Assembly (NCBI GenBank): GCA_030588275.1
Contig: JAUUYJ010000035.1
Location: forward strand, 1-13,783
DNA from: Candidatus Zixiibacteriota bacterium
GTDB taxonomy: Bacteria; Zixibacteria; MSB-5A5; GN15; JAAZOE01
Reading direction: 5' to 3'
Length of the DNA stretch: 13,783 nucleotides
The translations under genes were made by a program, and so were the position numbers. Of this stretch, positions 6,108-13,617 are shown in pieces; the first letter of the stretch is position 1, and every line of letters begins with the position of its first letter. The notes beneath the pieces were generated by a model. It was not told the origin of the DNA. It was given only the letters and a program-made list of their open reading frames with translations, and ran no database searches.

Positions 6108-8723
6108 CTATTTCATCAGAACCATACGTTTGGTTTTGGTGAAATCGTCGGTGGTCAAACGGTAAAAGTAAATCCCGCTGGCCGCATTACTACCATCCCA
6201 TTCAAAGGAATATTGGCCGGCGTTCAGATGCCGATTTACCAAAGTGGCAACTCTTTGACCGGCGATGTTATAAACATCCAGTCGAGCAAAGCTGGCATCA
6301 GGAAGTGAGAAGCTTACCGTCGTACTGGGGTTAAACGGATTCGGGTGGTTAGTCAGGCTGAATCCGGCCGGTAAGGCGGCCATGCTACGGCTGTCCATGC
6401 TGTACATCGGACCGCTTTCGCACCCCTGAGTAACAGCATTAGCCGCTTCGTCATAGGTGTAACCACTAAGAACCACGTTGGTAACGGTAAAGCACCAATC
6501 GATGGGATAAACTTTGGTGCGATCAGATGTTATTGATGCCACACCGGTCGTAAGAGTTGTCCCTGACTTGGTATCAGTATTCGGCGCGTTGAAGTATCCA
6601 TAAACAATTGCCCCGGCCACAGGATCATTGCTCTGATCAACAACCGTTACATTAGCAACACAGCTCTTTTGGTTGTTGCCAACCCGATAGACATCCATGG
6701 CGCTGACGTGCAGATAATTGGCCACCGCAGGATCGACGGTGATGTAACCGGTCTTGGCTTCACCATCTGAACCGCAGGCATTTGAGGCGGTCAGAGTGAC
6801 GGTATAGGTTCCGGCCGTGCTGTAAATATAGGTCGGGTTCTGAGACGTTGAACTTCCGCCTCCATCACCAAAATCCCAGCTCCAGAGATCAGGATTACCG
6901 CTCGACAGGTCAGTGAAGTCAACTGTCAATGACGCATAGCCGAATGTTGGCGTTCCTGAGAAATCGGCCACCGGAACGGTCTGAACTGTGATAAATCCGG
7001 TCTTGACCTCGTCATCAGAACAGGTCGCCGAATAGGCCGTCAATGTTACGCTGTAGGTTCCCGGCGCATTGTACTGGTACGATGGGTTTTGGGCGGTTGA
7101 ACTACCAACACCATCACCAAAATCCCAATCCCAGGATATAACCGAGCCGGCCGAGAGGTCAACGAAGTTGACATTAAGAGGCGCACAGCCAGAAGTAGGA
7201 GCGGCTGAGAAAGCGGCCGTGACATCACATCCGCCGCCGCCAATAGCATCAAGCGCCGCCCTGACATCGACAATCCCGACGCCGACATATTTGGTCGGGT
7301 TATACCACTTGGCAGTGTTCATAATCAGGTCCCACTTATCCTGACTGGACAAGCTGGGATCATACGATTCTAACAGACCAGCCACACCAACCACATGGGG
7401 GCAAGACATCGAAGTGCCATCCATGAGGGAGATATAATCGCCGGTCGGATCGTCTGAATTATGATAGGTACTCAGGATCGAAACACCAGGAGCGGCAATA
7501 TCAACCCAGCTACCGTAGGTCGAGAAACTGGCCGGATCGCCGTTCTGATCGGTCGCTCCGACATCCATACAATCTTCACGGGTGCCAAGATAGTCGGCAA
7601 CCTCATTATTGGCGTTTCCGCAGGCTACAATAACCATAACATCACGGGCAATCACCGCATCAACGGCCGGTCCGATCAGGTCAGACGACCCCCAGGAACA
7701 GTTAACAGCGGTGACATTGACACCTTTGTCAACCATCGTAGCAATGTAATAAAGCGCTTCGGCGACCATATCCATATACATAACGCCACCACGACGGGTA
7801 GCAAATCCGGCCCGCAGGCACATGATTTTTACACCGTTGGCGATATCATCGGTGGTTCCGTTATTCCAGCCACCAGCCACGCCGGCCACGCCAAAGGTTG
7901 GATCATTGTTGGTAATCGCCGCAATCGTTCCGGAAACGTGGGTACCATGACCACCGTAATCGGACGGGTCGTTGTCAACTGTACCGCAATCAGTGTCAAT
8001 ACACTGACGACCGTCATCGACAAAATCCCAGCCGATAACATCATCGACATAGCCATTGTTGTCATCATCAATACCATTACCGGGGATTTCTCCCTGATTG
8101 ACCCAAATGTTACCGTTGGTGCTATTGTCATTCGGTCCCGGCGGATTGGTTCCACCCAGATCGTAGTGGTAATACCGAACACCACCATCGATGACGGCAC
8201 AAACGACATCAGGATCGCCAGTTTCCAGATCCCAGGCATTATCGGCTTCGATTCCATAGGAATCCCAATAATGCCATTGACTGTACGGAAATTCCGGAGG
8301 AGGATCATTATAATAAGCATCATTCGGGGTGGCGGTTACCAGATACATTCCGACCGGTTTCACTTCCTCGACAAAAGGAAGATTGCGGTACGCCTCCATA
8401 ACAACGTCAAGGTTCCCTTCGGGGAAGCGAGCCTTGTAATATTTTGTCAGAGCTTTATCTGTCGCATGTCCCATTGAGCCCTGGGCCGCCATCGGGAACT
8501 GTTGCTTGAGATGACGAACTTGGAATTTGTTAGCTATTTGGTTTAGGGCGTTGGTCCCGGACTTCGGGGAGGCTCCATCTTTGAATATAACGATGCACCG
8601 GTCGGGGGCATTACCTACAAATGATGATCCAAACTCACGATCTACTTTTATTACGTTATTTGCAAAGGTCGCACCCGACATTAAAAAAAGTACGAGAAAT
8701 AGTGTGATTGCTGTTTTTTTCAT
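6108..8723 (-). CDS. Secreted S8 subtilase with PKD domains and T9SS sorting domain
   Basis: This 871-residue exported serine endopeptidase of family S8 has a signal peptide (1-21), an I9-like propeptide (about 40-130) and a catalytic domain (about 145-495). The triad is D179 (AVIDGG), H259 (GGHGTHVSG) and S438 (DGTSMSCPH), with N370 (ACGNAN) as the oxyanion residue, so it should be active. An Asp/Asn-rich insert at 213-228 (GNGIDDDNNGYVDD) probably binds calcium. Two PKD domains follow (about 500-580 and 585-665, each with W-x-FGDG), then an Ig-like region (670-765). The last ~85 residues are a type A T9SS sorting domain (HPNPFNPSTT, DVYNIAGQRV, GIYFYRL, MVLMK), predicting release or anchoring at the outer membrane. 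GGAGGA precedes the ATG. It is monocistronic, with its own terminator. The natural substrate is unknown; nutrient proteolysis is the default reading. Confidence 0.95.
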   Translation of the reverse strand: MKKTAITLFLVLFLMSGATFANNVIKVDREFGSSFVGNAPDRCIVIFKDGASPKSGTNALNQIANKFQVRHLKQQFPMAAQGSMGHATDKALTKYYKARFPEGNLDVVMEAYRNLPFVEEVKPVGMYLVTATPNDAYYNDPPPEFPYSQWHYWDSYGIEADNAWDLETGDPDVVCAVIDGGVRYYHYDLGGTNPPGPNDNSTNGNIWVNQGEIPGNGIDDDNNGYVDDVIGWDFVDDGRQCIDTDCGTVDNDPSDYGGHGTHVSGTIAAITNNDPTFGVAGVAGGWNNGTTDDIANGVKIMCLRAGFATRRGGVMYMDMVAEALYYIATMVDKGVNVTAVNCSWGSSDLIGPAVDAVIARDVMVIVACGNANNEVADYLGTREDCMDVGATDQNGDPASFSTYGSWVDIAAPGVSILSTYHNSDDPTGDYISLMDGTSMSCPHVVGVAGLLESYDPSLSSQDKWDLIMNTAKWYNPTKYVGVGIVDVRAALDAIGGGGCDVTAAFSAAPTSGCAPLNVNFVDLSAGSVISWDWDFGDGVGSSTAQNPSYQYNAPGTYSVTLTAYSATCSDDEVKTGFITVQTVPVADFSGTPTFGYASLTVDFTDLSSGNPDLWSWDFGDGGGSSTSQNPTYIYSTAGTYTVTLTASNACGSDGEAKTGYITVDPAVANYLHVSAMDVYRVGNNQKSCVANVTVVDQSNDPVAGAIVYGYFNAPNTDTKSGTTLTTGVASITSDRTKVYPIDWCFTVTNVVLSGYTYDEAANAVTQGCESGPMYSMDSRSMAALPAGFSLTNHPNPFNPSTTVSFSLPDASFARLDVYNIAGQRVATLVNRHLNAGQYSFEWDGSNAASGIYFYRLTTDDFTKTKRMVLMK

Positions 8724-9080
8724 TTCTCCTCCGATGAGTGATAACGGTTTATACTAAGTGAGGGATTGTGCTATTCAGGAAATATTCGTGTCACTACCAC
8801 CCCCTCCTCTTACTCTGTATGCTAAAAGGTTGCAGACCGTATTTAATAAGATTATTGAAAGATCGGTGTTCGCACACCGTAGGCGTTTGATGATGCGTTG
8901 CTCTGATGCGATAGGTATTGATGATAAAGAATTCCTCTCCGTTACTATTACTAGGTGTCATAAGAGAACCAAAAAAATACCATTATCTATAAACTTCTGC
9001 GGCGAGATGGGGCGGGATGGGGAAAAAAAGCTTAATTTTTATTGAATTTCAGATTTAGGAAACTATAAAAAACTGATGCG
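8724..9080. other. Long leader of the T9SS subtilase gene
   Basis: The 357 bases between the operon terminator and the subtilase start must hold that gene's promoter, but no good -35/-10 pair is seen. An open frame on the plus strand has no supporting motif or ribosome binding site. A compact inverted repeat (8864-8879) reads on the minus strand as CGGTGT-GCGA-ACACCG, a 6-bp stem capped by a GNRA-type tetraloop about 140 bases before the start codon. It could be a leader RNA hairpin if the promoter lies further upstream. The leader also has a purine-rich AGGAGGGGGTGG run near 8796-8810. Confidence 0.4.
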
Positions 9081-9083
9081 AAC

Positions 9084-9119
9084 AAAAAAACCCGACCGGC
9101 AGGAGGACTGCCGGGCGGG
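9084..9119 (-). terminator. Intrinsic terminator of the TPR-CHAT/subtilase operon
   Basis: On the minus strand a 12-bp GC-rich stem with one mismatch (9108-9119 with 9091-9102) and a five-base loop is followed directly by seven T. It lies about 300 bases after the stop codon of the dockerin subtilase gene, so the operon would carry an unusually long 3' trailer. Confidence 0.9.
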
Positions 9120-9193
9120 CTCGCTGTTAAGGGTCATACAAAACCCATTCCAAAAAGTGTAATAATACCATTAACAACTTCTCACTACAACCG

Positions 9194-9265
9194 TTCCAAA
9201 TCGAATTACGGGAGGTCGGACAAGATTGGGAATCCTGCCCGACCCAGACGTTTCGGGAATTGGAA
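9194..9265 (-). repeat. Nested imperfect palindrome (72 bases)
   Basis: Four complementary segments nest exactly. TTCCAA (9194-9199) pairs with TTGGAA (9260-9265); CGAA (9202-9205) with TTCG (9252-9255); GGTCGG (9214-9219) with CCGACC (9239-9244); and GATT (9224-9227) with AATC (9231-9234) around a GGG loop. Internal loops are small and nearly symmetric. The layout suits a folded RNA or a miniature inverted-repeat element. The next hairpin, AAATGCC-TTA-GGCATTT (9266-9282), abuts it directly. Confidence 0.55.
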
Positions 9266-9309
9266 AAATGCCTTAGGCATTTACTTTAAGGTGTCTTAGG
9301 ATGGTGGAA

Positions 9310-9357
9310 AAAATACCCCTATTTCGGATATTTCCCGAATTATTTATCAGGTATTTT
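9310..9357 (-). repeat. Nested inverted repeat (48 bases)
   Basis: AAAATACC (9310-9317) pairs perfectly with GGTATTTT (9350-9357), and inside it TTCGG (9323-9327) pairs with CCGAA (9335-9339) around a seven-base loop. It is AT-rich, unlike the neighbouring 9194-9265 structure. Confidence 0.45.
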
Positions 9358-9394
9358 GATAGCTGGCGTGAAGCATCGAAATTCTATTCAGGAC

Positions 9395-9417
9395 ATAACA
9401 GTCAGACCGACTGTTAT
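9395..9417 (-). repeat. Perfect hairpin directly after the subtilase stop codon
   Basis: ATAACAGTC (9395-9403) and GACTGTTAT (9409-9417) form a perfect 9-bp stem with a five-base loop. It begins one base after the TAA stop of the dockerin subtilase gene. There is no T-tract, so it is more likely an mRNA 3'-end or read-through control element than a terminator. Confidence 0.55.
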
Positions 9418-9418
9418 A

Positions 9419-10837
9419 TTATTGGCATCCTCCCGAACGAGGCCCGTTATGGAACACTCTTTTGATAAAATACTCAATATCAACAGTATCGATGATACCG
9501 TCGCAGTTGACGTCCGGATTGCCCGGAGCTACCGCCGTTTGGCCATTCCCCTGAAATTGGCGAAGAAGAAAAACAATATCGCCGATATTAACGGTTCCAT
9601 TGCCGTTCAAGTCTCCATATTCCACCACTTCGGTCGTGGCCGCCTGTAGCACAGAATTGGCAACATCAAGGCGACCAAATCCAAAGGCGGGGTCCGGCGG
9701 CGTTAAAAAACCCCAGGTAAATTCGAGTGAGGCGGTTTGCCTAAGATACTCTTCCATCAAAAAAGTGGAATAATCCGGCCTGATCTGAAGCACCATAGCA
9801 CAAGTGGCACTGACCAACGGTGCCGAAAAGGAGGTTCCGCTCCAGGTTCCCCAGAGATCATCCCCCGCAAGTGAGCTGTACAGATCAACCGCAGGGGCAC
9901 AAACGTCAATATAGTCACCATAATTGGAAAATTCGGCCAAGCCACCGGCACTATTGATTCCGGAGACGGCAATGATTCCGGGATAGGCGGCTGGATAGGT
10001 TGGAACAATAGTTGCATTATTGCCGCTGGCGGCAACCATCGGCAGACCGGCGGTAATTGCGGAGTTGCAGGCGTGGGCGATCACCCGGCTGTTTTCATAG
10101 CTACCGAAACTCATGTTGATTAGATCAGCCCCTTGATCAACGGCGTAAGAGATTGCCTCGGCAATTGCAAAGCTGTTCCCATTTCCATTGGCATCAAAAG
10201 CTCTGAGTGAGAGTATCTGACAATCGGGGGCAGTCAAGGCGATCAAACCGGAGACAAAGGTTCCATGTCCTGCTACTTCCCCAGCTTCATATGACGGATC
10301 ATTATCAAGTGCGATAAAATCGTATCCGCTGTCTGACAGTCTGGTGGATAATAATGGATGGGAAAAATCGACACCGTTATCAATGACGGCGATGGTGATC
10401 CCGTTCCCGGTGGCAACCTCCTGAGCCTGCTCAATGCCGATCGAATACAAGACCGGCTGATTATAAAAGGAATTCGGCTCGACTCCGAACAGAAATGGCG
10501 GAGCGAAATCGTCCGGGAATGAGATACTCATCTGAAAGCTTTCGGGAAGTTTCAGCGAGTAATTCGGCTCTATATAAATAACCTGCGAATCGGTTTCAAG
10601 CTCTTCGACAAGGGCAGCCAGATCATCGGGTGAATCCATCCCGATCAAGTAAGTTTGGCGACCGGGGATACTGTCATTAACCTGGGCACCACTTCCCCGC
10701 AACAGATCGTCCGGCTTACCGCCTGCCGTCATTTTCAAAACGGCCTGGCCGGGAATCGGGTCGCTCAGCACAGACTGAGAACCGATCAGTAGAGCCAGAA
10801 TAATAAGAGATGTTGTCAGAAGTTTGTAATTAGTCAT
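9419..10837 (-). CDS. Secreted S8 subtilase with dockerin-like tail
   Basis: This 472-residue exported serine peptidase has a signal peptide (about 1-25) and a short I9-like propeptide (about 28-95, ending IYIEPNYSL). Its S8 catalytic domain (about 130-400) carries D153 (AVIDNG), H191 (GHGTFVSG), oxyanion N273 (ASGNN) and S336 (SGTSFSAP), so it should be active. The C-terminus (407-472) has two dockerin-like calcium loops, D409-x-N411-x-N413-G-x-x-N417-x-x-D420 and D442-x-N444-x-D446-G-x-x-D450-x-x-D453, and ends in GGCQ. Unlike the 6108-8723 subtilase it lacks PKD and T9SS domains. It is the second visible gene of a minus-strand operon, starting 23 bases after the TPR-CHAT gene, and is probably co-expressed with it. 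Because the two products should sit in different compartments, their link may be regulatory rather than a direct complex. It could be an ordinary secreted protease, but its fixed place behind TPR-CHAT argues for a dedicated role. Confidence 0.93.
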   Translation of the reverse strand: MTNYKLLTTSLIILALLIGSQSVLSDPIPGQAVLKMTAGGKPDDLLRGSGAQVNDSIPGRQTYLIGMDSPDDLAALVEELETDSQVIYIEPNYSLKLPESFQMSISFPDDFAPPFLFGVEPNSFYNQPVLYSIGIEQAQEVATGNGITIAVIDNGVDFSHPLLSTRLSDSGYDFIALDNDPSYEAGEVAGHGTFVSGLIALTAPDCQILSLRAFDANGNGNSFAIAEAISYAVDQGADLINMSFGSYENSRVIAHACNSAITAGLPMVAASGNNATIVPTYPAAYPGIIAVSGINSAGGLAEFSNYGDYIDVCAPAVDLYSSLAGDDLWGTWSGTSFSAPLVSATCAMVLQIRPDYSTFLMEEYLRQTASLEFTWGFLTPPDPAFGFGRLDVANSVLQAATTEVVEYGDLNGNGTVNIGDIVFLLRQFQGNGQTAVAPGNPDVNCDGIIDTVDIEYFIKRVFHNGPRSGGCQ

Positions 10838-10846
10838 CGCAGTCTA

Positions 10847-10852
10847 TCTCCT
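10847..10852 (-). promoter_or_regulatory. Ribosome binding site of the dockerin subtilase
   Basis: AGGAGA lies nine bases before the ATG at 10837, inside the 23-base gap after the TPR-CHAT stop codon. It gives this gene its own initiation site within the operon and supports the chosen start. Confidence 0.7.
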
Positions 10853-10860
10853 GTCAGAGA

Positions 10861-13617
10861 TTATATTCCCAAGAGTACATATGACCCCCAAAAGGCCGGG
10901 TTGTCATTAATCGCATAGGCTCTGCGGACCGCCTGTCTATAGGCCACAGAAACATTACTGCACTCTTTGAGTACTCGATAAAATTCCGCCATAAATATCA
11001 TACTAACCTTATCTGATACAGTCCAAAGTGAAGCCAAAACAAAGCGCGCCCCTCCTTGGTAGAAGATCTTGGCGAGACTAAACGAGTTACCATAATATAT
11101 ACCAGGAGCGGCGGTTTGACAACCAGATAAATTGACAAGCTGTGCCTTAATACCATTTCCGAAAAGATCAAAGGGATAAAATGGACCATCATTCATTAGT
11201 ATTTTCGAGAAGAGCGGATTCTCCGAAGAACGGGATGAATGGGCCGCAATATGAACAAAACCATCGGCGACGGCAAGTTCCTGTTTGAGATTCAGGGATG
11301 ATGCTCCATCACCGGCATAAATGAAAGCATGCGGGAAACTATGTTTGATTTTTTGCCCTTCAACTTGCACCATCGGTAGTTCGGCGGATGACGTAACAAA
11401 AACAGTGCTTCGCGTTCGTCCGGTTAAACGCATTTTGTCCCGTTTTGATTTCAAATCATTCGGATTGACAATGAGATGAATATCCGGCCCAGTTTCATCC
11501 CCCTTGCCTTTCAGAGCAAAAAGAACCTGATACGGTATTTGAGAAAAGATTCCATCAGCCAGAAAAATTATCCGCTTCATATCACAAGGCAGATCAAGCG
11601 GTCCGATCAAGTTATCATACAGCAAATGGAGATAATGATTGGAAACTGCGTTATTGTCGCGACTGTCGGACCAATGAACGGCCCGCTCCATCAAAAACAG
11701 TAGTTCCCGAAGCGATGCTTCAAGCTCTTTGGTCGTCATCGGGCAGGAGATGAACCGGGTCTGATCGCCTGTAACGATAAAGGCTCCGACCGTGCCACCA
11801 ATCGAGATAAAATTGACAACTACTTCATCCCTCTTTATCCACTTTGAATATGCTTGACCGACTGCGTCGGTGCGACCGGTCTTGATCTTGGTCGGATACA
11901 AGAAGGTCCGAATCTTCCGTTCGTTGGCCCACAATTTTTGCTCAATTTTATAGATATCCCCTGTTGATCCTGCCTCCCGCTGAGTCTTATCGGTTACCCG
12001 ACTAATTTTTTTCAAGGTGGCTCGCAATTCGGATCGAATATCCAAAAGAGATCGGGGCACTTCCCGACTAAGGGTAGAATTCGGAACATAACGTTGATTC
12101 AGAAGGGCCAGAGCGTGAGAGTGCCTCAAGAAAGATTCTTCTACCCGACCGAGCTTAAGCAAGCATTCGGCGGCACCGAGATAGGTGCTGTATTTATCTA
12201 TTGCATAGAAGAATCGTATTTCATCAGGATAAAGATGCACCAGCATCTTTTCGACAACCTTGATGGCGTTTTCAAAGAAATCCAGAGCGGTTTCGAACTG
12301 TTCGAACTGAAGGTAATGCCGCCCCATCATATTCAACACGCTTCGTTTTTGCGAATTTGTAATGTCACAAACCAGCAATCGACGGCATTGTCTAAGCCCT
12401 TCTTTACCTTTTTTTAAACCGAATAACGCTTCCACCAAAACAATTTTAGCATCGTACCGCCGCCTCTGATCGCCACTCAGATTAAAAAGCCGTCCGGCTT
12501 CTGTGGCCAACTCCAATCCCTTTTGGTATTTCCGATCAATCAGCTTCATTCGACCGTAGGAGAGTGTAACCATGCCTTGCCAGAGACGATTTTTTTCCCT
12601 CTTGAAAAGTGATTGAGATTGACCCAGATAGCGCGTTGCTTCCTGAAAATCTCCCAAATTCAATAGTGCGTCGGCGGTAAAATAGGTCGCTTTGGCCTGC
12701 TCATACCGTTGTCCAAACTGTTTAAAATCATCAATCGCCTGTCGGCCCAGCATAAGAGCCGAACCATACTGGTTGAGATGGATATTTATTTCGGCTAGAT
12801 CGAGCCGGGTGACTGCCGCCGCCTGTTGATCCCCCAGAACTAAAAAGGCATCAAGCACCTTTTCAAAAGTGGTCAAAGCCTCGGTGTAGCGACTCCCCAG
12901 AAAATAAAGATAAGACAAGGAATATTCAGCCTTGCAGGCGACCAATTCCATCCCATTGTTGCGGAACTCAGAGACGGCGGTCAGGTACAGCTTTTCAGCC
13001 TCTTCCAGTTGCATGAGGTTGGCATAAACGTTGGCTCGGTTGTAATCGGCGATTGCCAGCGCCACCCCGCCATCTTTTTCAAACCAGCTCCGGGCCCGAT
13101 CATAATACCTTAAGGCCAGTCGGTTTCGATCCATTCGATGATAAATATTTCCGATATTGGTCATCACCCGAGCCGACCTGATATCTTTTTTGCGCAAAAA
13201 ATAGCGAAGGGCCGATTTCCCTATTCGTAAGGCATCCTCGTACTGTCCGAGGTACATGCAGACATCCATCAACCCCATACGAGCCCGTGACGCCGATTCA
13301 AAATCCCGCGATGATTGGAGCTTGGCGATAGCCGATTTATATTTGAGCAAGGCCACTTTGTTGTTCCCGCTCCAGTGGTCATAACGTGCTTCAATCGCAC
13401 CCAGCCGGGCACGGAATCGGACTGGAAGAAACTTAAAGCAGTTGGAGGCTTGCTTGAGAAATTTGCCAGCTTTGGCAAGATCGCTTTGAATGAGGCGGTT
13501 AAGTGAAGCGTTGATATCGGCAATTAATTTTTCGGGATTCCCCTCGTACCGTTTCCTGATTAACTGGTCAACCGCTTTTTGGCTTTTGAGACAGGCCAAA
13601 TCGGAGCGAGAAATCAT
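10861..13617 (-). CDS. TPR-CHAT protein (caspase-clan cysteine peptidase family)
   Basis: This 918-residue protein has no signal peptide or membrane segment, so it is predicted cytoplasmic. Residues ~110-455 form about eight TPR-like helical hairpins spaced near 40 residues (G-x-Y-x-x-A motifs, e.g. LGQYEDAL 123-130). A helical linker (~455-575) leads to a C-terminal CHAT domain (~590-918). The CHAT dyad is visible: H793 in VHIAAHS and C833 in LSGCQTA; the end, FWGSYVLLGI, is typical of the family. In characterised relatives, such as the TPR-CHAT partner of type III-E CRISPR effectors, TPRs sense a partner and CHAT cleaves a specific protein. That function is only inferred here. The ATG overlaps the previous gene's stop (ATGA) and lacks a clear Shine-Dalgarno, implying translational coupling; a subtilase gene follows after 23 bases. 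No CRISPR array or Cas gene is visible, so a role in CRISPR is unsupported. Confidence 0.92.
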   Translation of the reverse strand: MISRSDLACLKSQKAVDQLIRKRYEGNPEKLIADINASLNRLIQSDLAKAGKFLKQASNCFKFLPVRFRARLGAIEARYDHWSGNNKVALLKYKSAIAKLQSSRDFESASRARMGLMDVCMYLGQYEDALRIGKSALRYFLRKKDIRSARVMTNIGNIYHRMDRNRLALRYYDRARSWFEKDGGVALAIADYNRANVYANLMQLEEAEKLYLTAVSEFRNNGMELVACKAEYSLSYLYFLGSRYTEALTTFEKVLDAFLVLGDQQAAAVTRLDLAEINIHLNQYGSALMLGRQAIDDFKQFGQRYEQAKATYFTADALLNLGDFQEATRYLGQSQSLFKREKNRLWQGMVTLSYGRMKLIDRKYQKGLELATEAGRLFNLSGDQRRRYDAKIVLVEALFGLKKGKEGLRQCRRLLVCDITNSQKRSVLNMMGRHYLQFEQFETALDFFENAIKVVEKMLVHLYPDEIRFFYAIDKYSTYLGAAECLLKLGRVEESFLRHSHALALLNQRYVPNSTLSREVPRSLLDIRSELRATLKKISRVTDKTQREAGSTGDIYKIEQKLWANERKIRTFLYPTKIKTGRTDAVGQAYSKWIKRDEVVVNFISIGGTVGAFIVTGDQTRFISCPMTTKELEASLRELLFLMERAVHWSDSRDNNAVSNHYLHLLYDNLIGPLDLPCDMKRIIFLADGIFSQIPYQVLFALKGKGDETGPDIHLIVNPNDLKSKRDKMRLTGRTRSTVFVTSSAELPMVQVEGQKIKHSFPHAFIYAGDGASSLNLKQELAVADGFVHIAAHSSRSSENPLFSKILMNDGPFYPFDLFGNGIKAQLVNLSGCQTAAPGIYYGNSFSLAKIFYQGGARFVLASLWTVSDKVSMIFMAEFYRVLKECSNVSVAYRQAVRRAYAINDNPAFWGSYVLLGI

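Larger units (their letters stand above)
9122..9418 (-). other. Structured 3' trailer of the TPR-CHAT/subtilase operon
   Basis: This gene-free stretch lies between the stop codon of the dockerin subtilase and the operon terminator. It holds a series of inverted repeats: 9395-9417, 9310-9357, 9266-9282 and 9194-9265 (listed separately where notable), plus a looser GTTAAGGG/CCATTAAC pair (9126-9133 with 9168-9175). No open frame with a ribosome binding site is apparent. It may be a structured mRNA tail, a small RNA, or one or more inserted palindromic repeats. Confidence 0.5.

Noticed and set aside
7461..8477. A 338-codon open frame on the plus strand, inside the subtilase gene
   Set aside because: It is antisense to the catalytic domain of a clear S8 peptidase. 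Its translation has low-complexity Ile/Asn/Gly composition and no recognisable motif. It has the look of a shadow frame created by the codon bias of the real gene.
8758..9045. A 95-codon open frame on the plus strand in the subtilase leader
   Set aside because: It has no ribosome binding site before its ATG, no domain or motif, and a composition unlike neighbouring genes. The space is better explained as leader and promoter DNA.
13269..13523. Open frames in other phases over the N-terminal part of the TPR-CHAT gene
   Set aside because: They lie inside the TPR-coding region, whose regular helical repeats identify the true frame, and have no ribosome binding site or motif.
10861..13617. Possible link of the TPR-CHAT protein to a type III-E CRISPR system
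   Set aside because: No direct-repeat array, Cas effector or CRISPR adaptation gene is visible in the window. TPR-CHAT proteins also occur widely without CRISPR, so the association was not claimed.
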